Assembly: GCF_963082655.1 (NCBI RefSeq)
Contig: NC_081553.1
Coordinates: 192,141,732-192,205,731, forward strand
Origin: Stomoxys calcitrans
Taxonomy: Eukaryota > Arthropoda > Insecta > Diptera > Muscidae
Reading direction: 5' to 3'
Length of the DNA: 64,000 nt
In this document: positions 54,936-64,000 of the stretch, one piece after another
Layout: every line of letters begins with the position of its first letter
Numbering within the stretch: position 1 is the first letter of the stretch
Notes under the pieces: generated by a model
Databases searched by the model: none
What the model saw: only the letters and a program-made list of their open reading frames with translations
What the model was told of the DNA's origin: nothing
Translations under genes and position numbers: made by a program

Positions 54936-55430
54936 TGCTGAAGTGATTCTGCATGAGCAGAGTCCGGATAGTTATAATTTAAACTTTAACCCTCAATGTT
55001 TCGCTTTACAGTTAAAACTGCTCGGCAAAAGGACACAAGAAGATGGCGTAAAATGTTACATAACTTTTGTGTAGATTATTGGAATAATTCATTAGTTTTA
55101 GTTAATTTTGAACTTAATGCTAACAATTATTTTTCTTAATTTTAATACTCAATATTTTCTTCTCTATTTTTTTTTTCAGGTAAGTTTTATAATTTTAAAA
55201 CACAGCAAAAGACAACAAAGTATACGTAAGTGATACAATGCCAAAAAAAAAAAAATAAATAAATCCATATAAAACGTTCAAAATATGACCAAAAAATTTA
55301 AATTTATGATGTCACGTCTTCAAAATTCCACAATTTGAGCAGAAGCATTCCCTTCAGGAACAACAAACTATTTCCCACTTATCTGTGATAGCTGTTTGTT
55401 TAAAATTTCAAACTCACAGTGGAAAGGCAA
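54936..55430. other. AT-rich gap
   Basis: No gene or repeat recognised. Confidence 0.45.
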
Positions 55431-56885
55431 TACTTTTTACTATTATAAATCGCATAGAAGACAAATTTACGACCATAGCAATATGGGACTCAAATGAAAG
55501 GTTGTTGGAAGTAAAGTACGAATCTGATATCAATGTTTGGGAAAATTGAAAATGGGGCCACTCCACTCCTTGGTCCCAAATGTGGGACCAAGTTTCTGGG
55601 GGTCCACCCCTGCCCCAAAACACCTCCCAAACAGGACTTATTTACTGACCATGGCAATATGGGGCTGAAATAAGAGGTATTTGAGTGTAGAATACGAATC
55701 TGATATCCAGGTATGAGACCAAGTGTTTGGGGGGCCGCCCATCCCCGAGAACATACCCCAAAGAAGACAAATTTACGACCATAGCAATATGGAACTCAAA
55801 TGAAAGGTCTTTGGAAGTAAAGTACGAATCTGATATCAATCTTCGGGAAAATTGACAATGGGGCCACCCCACCCCCATAACACCAGCCAAATATTAAGTA
55901 TGCTGACCATTGCAGTATGAGGTTCAAATAAGAGGTAATTTAGAGTAGAACATGAATCTGATATATATTTTCAAGTCACTGAGTGGCCGCCCCATACCCC
56001 AAAACACCCCCAAACCGGTCATGTTTGCCGACTATGGAAAAATTGAGCTCAAATGGTATTTGGGAGCAGACCATGAATCTGACATCAACATGCGGGACCA
56101 ACTGTCTATGGGACGTCCCACCACCATAACAACCCCCAAGTAGGACATATTTGGTCACTAAGACAATTTGGGTCTTGAAGACAGTGGAGATCGATATTCA
56201 TAGTTTTCAGAGGTATTTTAGGGAAGAACACGAATCTGATATATATTTTCAAAGCCAAGTCACTGAGTGGCCGCCCTATGGAAAAATGGAGCTCAAATGA
56301 AGAGTTTTTGGGGGTAGACCATGAATCTGACATTAACATTTGGGACCAACTGTCTAGGGGACGTTCCACCACAATAACAACCCCCAAGTAGGACATATTT
56401 GCTCACCAAGAAAATTTGGGTCTTGAAGACAGTGGAGCTCGATATTCATAGTTTTTAGGGGCCATACCCCAAACCGGATTTGCAATAATGGGGTTTAAAT
56501 GAATGGTATTTGAGATTAGAAAACCAATTGGATATCCAATTTTGGATGGGGGTTTAAATAAATGATATATAGATATATGAGAATAGAGCACGAAGGTGAT
56601 ACATTTGCTTTGTGTTTGGGGGACCACCCCACTCCCCAAAACACCCTTAAATCGGTCATATTTACCGACCATATCAATGTGGGGCTCAAATGAAAGGTAT
56701 TAGGGGGTGGAGCACGAATTAATACCCACTTTCGGGACCAATTTTCTGGGGGTCAACCCCTTTCCCAAAATACCACAGAAAGTGCAATTATTTACTGACC
56801 ATCGCAATATGGGACTCAATTAAAGGTATTTGGGAGTAGAATAGGAATCTGATATCCAAATCATGTATTTTCCCCAAAACACTCC
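55431..56885. repeat. ~125-130-bp array family, about ten monomers
   Basis: GCAATATGGGACTCAAATGA, GGCAATATGGGGCTGAAATA, GCAATATGGAACTCAAATGA and similar phrases recur from 55475 to 56815, with GC blocks such as TGTTTGGGGGGCCGCCC. One ~300-bp block (56020-56180 vs 56260-56420) is nearly duplicated. Confidence 0.8.
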
Positions 56886-57140
56886 CCAAAGTGGAGCAAG
56901 AAACTTAAACCTTCTAGGAACCGAACAAGGATGATCGAGAGATCGGTTTACATGGGAGCTATATCATGTTATAGATTGATTTGGACCGTATTTGGCACAG
57001 TGGTTGGAAGTCATAACAGAACACCACATGCAAAATTTCAGCCAAAACAGACAAAAATTGCAGCTTGTAAGGGCTCAAGAAGTCCAATCGGGAGTTCGGT
57101 TTATATGGGAGCTATATCTGGTTATAGACTGATATGAACC
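56886..57140 (-). repeat. HINE-type monomers, fragment
   Basis: Two monomers with GATCGGTTTACATGGGAGCT and TTCGGTTTATATGGGAGCTA; no element termini. Confidence 0.7.
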
Positions 57141-57316
57141 GTTTCTGGCTTTTGATACTGATCACCCTTATTGGAGCTATTGTCGGGCACAGTGCCATAG
57201 GCCTTATGGCGCTTTACATGGGAATCCCGCATAGTGATAATTGCATAAGTTGTCTTGGTGAGGATGAGTATGAATGTAACAACCACTCTAAAGTCTTTCT
57301 CAAACGATTACCGTAA
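57141..57316 (+). pseudogene. Non-LTR retrotransposon C-terminal fragment
   Basis: LITLIGAIVGHSAIGLMALY followed by GIPHSDNCISCLGEDEYEC matches the post-RNase H zinc-knuckle region seen at 44915-45005 (VITGHCVIGRMDIPHND). About 55 codons only, joined to array sequence on the left. Confidence 0.7.
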
Positions 57317-57915
57317 CTTCAAAGTCGAATTGGACTAGTTTTTGTTACATCAAACAAAATTGGCACTTCTATTATCATCAGCATCATACCAGCACCACCT
57401 TTGTCATACCAAACGTTTGCCAGTCCTCCAATGGATGGACCTATCATATTGTCTCAATGCAAAATTAGCTGCAAGCATGTAGGCTTTGCTTGACCGCTTG
57501 TGCCGAGGCGTTGAGACTGATGGCGTTAGCAGTGGTGGGTGGGTGGTTGTTATTGTTGTTGGTTGCAATACCAACACATTATCGCTTAACTCGATGGCAG
57601 GCAGTTTGCTGCTGCAAAATAAAATTGTTATTATGCACAAGTTGGGAGATTTATTACCAGGGATTATCCATTGTTTTTTTTTCTGCCTTTTCCAACAGTT
57701 TGATCTTTACAGTGGTGCAGTGTTTGATATTTCAGGGGGTAGTGGATTGGAAGGGAGCTTCAAACATCATTCACATGTGTGTTTGGGGAGGCAACTAATT
57801 TAGACTTAAAACTCCAGCCCATTCTTGGGATTAAATTTGCATTGTTGGTAGGCGTAAATAGTGTTGCCAGTGTGGGGAAATGCTTCCAAATAAAATAAAA
57901 ATGAGAAAAATTGTA
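57317..57915. other. Unassigned, relatively complex DNA
   Basis: Higher-complexity sequence with a GGTGGGTGGGTGG tract (57535) and no supported exon. Confidence 0.4.
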
Positions 57916-58235
57916 AAGTAACGCCTATGCCTCAACGTGACGCAGATGTCCGCCCATGACGCTGAATGTCTGGGTTTAAATCTCGACGTGAACATCAGAA
58001 ACATTTTCAGCATTGGTTATCCCCTTACTAATGCTGGCTGCATTTGGCAGATATCTGCCATTTTAGAACTTCTCTATCAAGAGGTGGCGCTATGCAACAC
58101 GCCGTTTGGATTCGGTATTGAAAAGGAGTTCCCATAACAGTGAGCTTAAACTTTAATTGGACTGCACTCCTTCACATTATAGAAGTATCCCCTGATCCTT
58201 AATGGAATGTTGGAATGGGAAATTTGGTATTAATA
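57916..58235 (+). repeat. tRNA-derived SINE, diverged
   Basis: Head ACGCAGATGTCCGCCCATGA, CGCTGAATGTCTGGGTTTAA (B box decayed to GGTTTAAATCT), body TACTAATGCTGGCTGCATTT and CTATCAAGAGGTGGCGC, tail TCCTTAATGGAATGTT. Confidence 0.78.
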
Positions 58236-58239
58236 ACGT

Positions 58240-58690
58240 CTTGTAAACCCCGACATGACCAAAGCAAGTGCTTGATCGTCTCCTCTTAAAACTGAGTAAC
58301 ACATCGACGTGTGTTGTCTTTTGGTCTAACGCTTAATGCCCGGTTATGACTTCTGCCATTGTCCTCAGTGTCCTCTTCCTCAAAGACAAAACCACCTTCC
58401 TTCTTCGGTCGACGGTAGTTCAGAGAACTCTCTGATCATCATCTCAGTTAGTTGATGTTTGATGATACTCACACAAACATAGTTTGGTCTCCAGAGAGCG
58501 AAAAGTCTTTTCCTATGACTTCGCGCATAGTCATGAGCCTGAAGTGTACTCAGGGATTCTAAACGTTTAGGTATGTATTTCCACCTCTTTGCCCTCGTAT
58601 TCAAAGCCGTCCTACCGCTTGAGTTTAGCGTATCCCCTCCTAGGATTTCACTTGCGGATATCGCAATGGCACTCTCAGCGACATACCGAT
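58240..58690 (-). pseudogene. Non-LTR retrotransposon fragment (C-terminal side)
   Basis: Minus-strand frames include an AEVITGH-like motif near 58335, equivalent to the ITGH motif of the other copies. A 74-codon open frame at 58380-58604 without family features precedes it. Assignment rests on the short motif and orientation. Confidence 0.45.
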
Positions 58691-58699
58691 ATCAATTGC

Positions 58700-58828
58700 A
58701 TCGGAGTTTGGTATATAGAATAAAATTATGCCCAACTTAATTTGTTTTGTATAAATTTTTATCAGAATCCATGGTGTGGGGTCCCAAGATTCGGCCTGGC
58801 CGAACTTAGCACGCATTTACTTGTTTGT
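58700..58828 (+). repeat. 3' terminus of a HINE-like element
   Basis: CCATGGTGTGGGGTCCCAAG, hairpin TTCGGCCTGGCCGAA, end CTTAGCACGCATTTACTTGTT. Only the last ~130 bp are present. Confidence 0.75.
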
Positions 58829-58848
58829 TATCATTCGCTCCCTAACCT

Positions 58849-59040
58849 TCAGGTCGAACAGTGATCATAGACAGATTTATGGGCGCATAATCCTTTGTCG
58901 TGGTATGGTTCATAATAACTGCCTTGGGGATGAATATTACCCTGACCTCCATGCCCTCCATGACCATCCGTTCCAGTCGTGATAGGGTAATTGTGAGGAA
59001 TTTTTGCAACAGGGCCGATATGGTTTCTTACTATCATGCT
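58849..59040 (-). pseudogene. Non-LTR reverse transcriptase fragment
   Basis: The minus strand reads VRVIFIPKAVIMNHTTTKDY followed by APINLS, matching the (V/I)FIPKPG...Y RPISL block that opens non-LTR reverse transcriptases (compare VVFVPKPGK near 9125). Confidence 0.65.
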
Positions 59041-59201
59041 TATTTAAATGGCTGGAAGTTGCAAACCACCCCCACTTTCATATCCTTGTCGATAGTATCA
59101 TCCGTGGGGATGCCATGCCCTGAAAATAAGTCCTGGACATGTCAGGGTAGTTCTGAGGAATTTCTGCAGCAGTACCGGGATGATTTCGATTTAATGCGCT
59201 G

Positions 59202-59350
59202 AAAAGTTCGCCCACACTATCTTCTCTCCATCGACTATGTCACCAATGAGATTTTTATAGAAAATTTCATTAATTGAAAGTTCGCCCACACTATCTTCTC
59301 CCCATCGACAATGTCACCGATGAGATTTTTATAAAAAATTTCATTAATTT
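59202..59350 (+). repeat. ~74-bp direct duplication
   Basis: AAGTTCGCCCACACTATCTT occurs at about 59204 and 59278, each followed by CTCC(C/A)TCGAC(A/T)ATGTCACC and TTTCATTAATT. Confidence 0.88.
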
Positions 59351-59387
59351 GCTTAAAAATGTTTCCTATTTTTTTTATTTATAAAAA

Positions 59388-60065
59388 TATAGCTGACCCG
59401 GGCCGCACCGCTGCGCCTTCTTTAACAATATATGGACCCAATTATACTTTGAATACATAGTTTTGACAATTATTTGTGGATGGCGCGGCCCCATAAGCAC
59501 TTGGTCCCGTATGTTGATATCAGATTCGTGCTCTGCTCCTAAATACCTTTCATAAGATCCCCACATTGCTATGGTCGGTAAATTTGTCTTCCTTTCGGGG
59601 TGGTTTGGGGAGGGGCGGCCCGCCCCAACACCTGGTCCCACATTTGGATATCATTACCTATTCTACTCTCAATTACCTTTTATATGAGTCCCATATTGCC
59701 ATGGTCAGTAAGTAAGTCCTGTTTGGGAGGGTTTTATGGAAGGGGAGGACCCCCAGGAACTTGGTCCCACATTTGGATATCAGATTCGTATTCTACTCCC
59801 AAATACCTTTTATTTGAGCCCCATATTGCCATGGTCGGTAACTATGTCCGATTTAGGGGTGTTTTGGGTGTGGGCGGCTCCCCAAACATTTGAGTCCATA
59901 TTTCAAAATCAGATTCGTTTCCCACTCTCAAGTACCTTTCATTTAAGCCCCCTATTGTCGTGATTGATCTATAAATATATTTGGTGGATTTTGGGGGGTG
60001 TAGCGGCCCCCCTAGGTTCCCCATTCGAAATTTGGATACCAAATTTTAGATTACTAGATTTAGGT
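59388..60065 (-). repeat. ~130-bp array element with GC-rich Helitron-like end
   Basis: The left end, ATATAGCTGACCCGGGCCGC followed by ACCGCTGCGCCTTCTTTAA, parallels the left end of the 38268 element. Five inverted monomers (CCATATTGCCATGGTCGGTA type) follow, ending in the inverted leader (CACACAAAATTTCGCTTAAA) at about 60095. Confidence 0.75.
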
Positions 60066-60480
60066 TATTAGGTTTAGAGCACACAAAATTTCGCTTAAAT
60101 CGCACCACTCATCGTAATGAAATCATTTTCCAAAAAAAATTTGATGATTTCGTATTCTCTGTATATAAACCTGACCTTCTGATCTCAAAAATCGGAACTT
60201 AGTTATATAAAGCCAATATATAGACCGATCTCCAGACTTAAAGTCTTGAGGCAATAAATTGGTAATTTTCCATCCGATTTCGATGAAATTGCACGGTGAG
60301 TTCTGGTAGACCCCTACCCATTTCTGTGAAGTGTGGTCCAGATCAGACCATATTTGGATATTGCTGCCCGATCTCCCGATATAGTGTACTAAGTCCATAA
60401 AGGATCAATTTATTACCCGATTAAGATGAAAATTGGCACACTGAGTTGTGGTAGGCACCTACTCATACCTGTCAAATGTG
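60066..60480. repeat. Diverged ~145-bp array monomers
   Basis: Phrases AGACCATATTTGGATATTGC and GATCTCCCGATATAGTGTAC match the family at 781-1238 and 6386-6700 in inverse orientation; weakly conserved. Confidence 0.5.
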
Positions 60481-62132
60481 GTCGGTCTAACGCGTAGAGC
60501 TAGCCGCTTGAAATTTTTTACAGATACTTTATATTGATGTAGGTCGTTGAGGATTGCAAATGGGCCATATCGGTTCAAATTTGGATATAGCTCCCATATA
60601 AACCGATCTCCCGATTTGACTTCTTGAGCCCATGGAAGCCACAATTTGGCTGAAATTTTGCGTGTGGTGCTTTGTTGTAACTTCCAACAACTGTGCCAAG
60701 TACGGTTTAAATCGGCCAAGAACCTAATATAGTTCCCATTTAAACCAATCTCCCCATTTGACTTCTTGAGCCCCGGGAAGCCATAATTTTTGTCCGATTT
60801 GGCTGAAATTTTGCACATAGTATTCTGTTATGACTTCCAACAACCGAGCCAAATACGGTTCAAATCGGTCTATAACCTGACATAGCTCCCATATAAACCG
60901 ATCTCCCGATTTGACTTCTTGAGCCCCGGGAAGCCAAAATTTTTGTCCGATTTGGCTGAAATTTTGCACATAATATTCTGTTATGAGTCGCAACAACCGA
61001 GCCAAGTACGGTCCAAATCGGTCTATAACCTGACATAGCTCCCATATAAACCGATCTCCCGATTTGACTTCCTGAGCCCCTGGAAACCGCAATTTTTGTC
61101 CGATTTAGGTAAAAATTTGCACATTGTATTCTAATATGACTCCCAACAACCGAGCCAAGTACGGTCCAAATCGCTCTATAACCTGACATAGCTCCCATAT
61201 AAACCGATCTCCCGATTTGACTTCTTGAGCCCCAGGAAGCCACCATTTTTGTCCGATTTGGCTGAAATTTTGCACATAGTATTCTGTTATGAGTCCCAAC
61301 AACCGAGCCAAGTACGGTCCAAATCGGTCTATAACCTGATATAGCTCCCATATAATCCGATCTCCCGATTTGACTTCTTGAGCCCCAGGAAACCGCAATT
61401 TTTGTCCGATTTTGGGTGAAAATTTGTACATAGTATTCTAATATGACTCCCAACAACGAAACCAAGTACGGTCCAAATCGGTCTATAATCTGATATAGCT
61501 CCCATATAAACCGATCTCCAGATTTGACTTCTTGAGCTCCTGGAAGCCGAAATTTTTTCCGATTTGGGTGAAATTTTGCACATAGTATTCTGTTATGACA
61601 CCCAACAATCGAGCCAAGTACGGTCCAAATCGGTCTATAACCTGACATAGCTCCCATATAAACCGATCTCTCGATTTTACTTCCGGAGCCCCTGAAAGCC
61701 GCAATTTTTGTCCGATTTGGCTGAAATTTTGCACATAGTATTCTAATATGACTCCCAACAACGAAACCAAGTACGGTCCAAATCGGTCTATAACCTGATA
61801 TAGCTCCCATTTAAACCGATCTCCCGATTTGACTTCTTGAGCCCCGGGAGGCCACAATTTTTGTCCGATTTGACTGAAAATTTGCACATAGTAGTCTGAT
61901 ATGACTCCCAACAACGAAACCAAGCACGGTCCAAATCGGTCTATAACCTGATATAGCTCCCATATAAACCGATCTCCCGATTTGACTTCTTAAGTCCTTA
62001 CAAGCCGCGATTTTTACCCGATTTGGCTGAAATTTTGCAAGTACGGTCCAATTCGGCCTATAACTAGATTTAGCTCCCATATTTTTAGCAGAATCCATGG
62101 TGGTCAGCTCGGCCGAACTTTTACTTGTTATA
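60480..62132 (+). repeat. HINE-like element with a regular 153-bp array
   Basis: Begins in the leader (TAACGCGTAGAGCTAGCCGC), lacking the 5' terminus. CCGATCTCCCGATTTGACTT marks monomers at 60603, 60745, 60898, 61051, 61204, 61357, 61511, 61663, 61816 and 61969; all intervals after the first are 152-154 bp. The 3' end is ATGGTGGTCAGCTCGGCCGA followed by ACTTTTACTTGTT, a partly deleted hairpin. Open frames up to 316 codons on the minus strand come from the in-phase 153-bp unit. Confidence 0.85.
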
Positions 62133-63085
62133 TATAAGATTTCCTTGTCGATTTTTATTTTTCCTTATTTTTTTTTCTTATATATTTTTTTGCTGCAAGC
62201 TGGCAACTTTGTCCACTAATATTGGACACCTTATACCAGTGGTTAAGGTCAGATGGTATCCTTCATTTTCAATTGTGTGTCCCATGAGGAGGTTCATAAC
62301 GATTCGTTTGTTCATAGTTCTTCGATATGCTTTGAATTGTTTTGGGTTATTGAGGGCAACCTTCAAACTAAGAGCATGGTTTGTTGCCGCTAGTAACTGT
62401 TGCAACGGAGGAGCTTGTTAACCTATTTTGATAAGTTCTTTGGTGCCCAAAATGAACACAAAATAAAAAAGAAGGTATTTCTCTATTTGCATTTTGATTG
62501 AAAAAAGAAACATTTCAATTTAGTGACGTTGTGTGGTGGTTTGCGCATTGTTAAGTTGGGATTTTTTTTTGCATAAATTGTTGAGCTTTGTTAATTGTAA
62601 TGACGTATGTATGTTGTTTGCATCTTGTCGTTTGTTTAATGGCTGTTTTCTTCATATTGATGAATTGATTCTCAATTTACCTGAATTAACGACCTTGATT
62701 AAAATATTCAATTGATGAATTTATTGAATGTCTTTTGAGTTATTCTCTTGAACGAGGTGTAGGAATTTATTCTACACAATGTGTTTGAAAGTGGGTGTGG
62801 GATAATGGGGCGTCTAATTAGTTTTTGCTATTGATCTATGCTTTAAGGATTCTTGGATGAGCTAAAAAATTTGTTATGCCAATTAGAAATGTTGTAGATT
62901 CTTGTTTGAACTTTTGAGTGGAGCGGACGTTTTGTTATTTCGCTCCGCAAGAATTTTTCTGTAACTTGTAATAGGTCATAAAGACCTCTAACTCTCTTTA
63001 GCGCAGTAAGAGAGAAGAAAGTCTTAATTTCCACTTATAGCAGTTTATTCGACCATAAGGTCCAGGGCAAAGACCATCGACCCTA
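62133..63085. other. AT-rich DNA, no gene supported
   Basis: Contains short protein-like frames on both strands without start codons or family features. Confidence 0.4.
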
Positions 63086-63180
63086 CATCTATGTTGTTAA
63101 ATGCCCCCTCGATATTCCGAGAAGTAGACATGTCGTACTCCTTTAGTACGAGATTTCTTGTACCATGCACTTTGTGACTG
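63086..63180 (-). pseudogene. Non-LTR reverse transcriptase fragment
   Basis: The minus strand reads NIEGAFNNIDVGSMVFALD, the motif-A block of non-LTR reverse transcriptases (compare CIDIEGVFNNVRTD at about 9375). Related sequence may extend left to about 62880. Confidence 0.65.
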
Positions 63181-63186
63181 ACTGAT

Positions 63187-64000
63187 GTTTTTATACCCTC
63201 CACCATGGGATGGGGGGTATACTAATTTCGTCATTCTGTTTGTAACTACTCGAAATATTCGTCTGAGACCCCATAAAGTATATATATTCTTGATTTTATG
63301 TCGATCTAGCCATGTCCGTCCGTCCGTCCGTCTGTCTGTCGAGAGCACGCTAACTTCCGAAGGAGTGAAGCTAGCCGCTTGAAATTTTGCACAAATACTT
63401 CTTATTAGTGTAGGTCGGTTGGTATTGAAAATGGGCCATATCGGTCCATGTTTTGATATAGCTGCCATATAAACCGATCTTTGGTCTTGACTTCTTGAGC
63501 CTCTAGGGTGCGCAATTCTTATCCGATTGAGATGAAATTTTGCACGACGTGTTTTTTTATGATATCCAACAACTGTGTCAAGTATGATTCAAATCGCTAC
63601 ATAACCTGATATAGCTGTCATATAAACCGATCTTGGGTCTTGACTTCTTGAGCCTCTAGAGAGCGCAATTCCTATCCGATTGGAATGAAATTTTGCACAA
63701 CGTGTTTTGTTATGATATCCAATAACTGTGCCAAGTATGGTTCAAATCAGTCCATAACCTGATATAGCTGCCATATAAACCGATCTTGGGTCTTGACTTC
63801 TTGAGCCTCTAGAGTGCGCAATTCTTATTCGATTGGAATGAAATTTTGCACGAAGTGTTTTGTTATGATATCCAACAACTGTGCCAAGTATGGTTCAAAT
63901 CGGTTCATAACCTGCTATAGCTGCCATATAAACCGATCTTGGGTCTTGACTTCTTGAGCCTCTAGAGTGCGCAATTCTTATCGGATTTGAATGAAATTTT
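63187..64000 (+). repeat. HINE-like element, 5' part, running off the window
   Basis: 5' terminus TTTTATACCCTCCACCATGG followed by GATGGGGGGTATACTAATTT, leader (GTCCGTCCGTCCGTCTGTCT, GAGTGAAGCTAGCCGCTTG) and four monomers with CATATAAACCGATCTT near 63470, 63623 and 63776. Very close to 16920-18231. Confidence 0.83.

Noticed and set aside
57404..57640. 78-codon frame on the minus strand with a Thr/Pro-rich centre
   Set aside because: Low-complexity composition and no family or splice support.
60860..61810. 316-codon open frame on the minus strand
   Set aside because: Consists of a 51-residue repeat produced by the in-phase 153-bp array of a transposon-like element; no start context or protein family.
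62178..62405. 75-codon protein-like frame on the minus strand
   Set aside because: No ATG start, no recognised family, no splice-site support.

Overview
The window looks like a repeat-dominated stretch of a dipteran nuclear genome, most likely a calyptrate or muscid fly (Stomoxys, Haematobia or Musca type). This is inferred from insect-type gene structures (short GT-AG introns, AATAAA signals), fly-like gene content, tRNA-derived SINEs, mariner and I/Jockey-type non-LTR elements, and very abundant AT-rich dispersed repeats with internal tandem arrays. No species can be fixed without a database search.

Five or six host genes sit between about 19 and 43 kb. They are: a peroxisomal ABC half-transporter of the ABCD1/ALDP type (minus, 19307-21454, apparently intronless); the small zinc-ribbon elongation factor ELOF1 (minus, 27579-27827); the nucleolar ribosome-biogenesis factor NOC3 (plus, four coding exons, 29474-32152); a two-exon G-patch protein with an unrecognised C-terminal half (minus, 33988-35404); a polycystin/TRPP-like cation channel resembling the brivido/PKD1-like group (plus, 36185-38200, N-terminus unresolved); and a secreted one-domain chitin-binding protein (minus, 41281-42573, first exon not found). 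They are housekeeping or sensory/cuticle genes with no operon-like link. NOC3 and the G-patch gene converge, and a retroposon cluster lies between their 3' ends.

Everything else is mobile or repetitive. (1) A family with a 15-bp subterminal inverted repeat (TATACCCTCCACCAT / ATGGTGGAGGGTATA), a GC-rich 3' hairpin (TTCGGCCCGGCCGAA) and an interior made of ~153-bp tandem monomers. This plan is that of Helentron-associated elements (HINE, DINE-1-like). Three copies are essentially complete (16920-18231, 22515-23775, 51551-52881), and longer or broken ones lie at 1-484, 3974-6104, 7572-9022, 48380-50110, 60480-62132 and 63187-64000. (2) A related element at 38268-40690 with an almost exact 305-bp (2 x 153) array. 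(3) A GC-richer ~125-130-bp array family (13130-15240 and six other places). (4) A tRNA-derived SINE with A and B boxes, seven copies. (5) A ~390-bp retroposon with a (CAA)n-type tail and, in one copy, a perfect 13-bp target duplication. (6) Broken non-LTR retrotransposons of an RNase H-bearing I-like type and a Jockey-like type. (7) A truncated mariner and its 237-bp deletion derivative. (8) A TIR element (AAAAAGGTGGTCTCAC ends) close to the 5' ends of NOC3 and the channel gene.

The most interesting material is how these repeats are built: subterminal-repeat elements turning into satellite-like arrays whose 153-bp monomer keeps reading frame, and a 231-bp identical block shared by two unrelated arrays.
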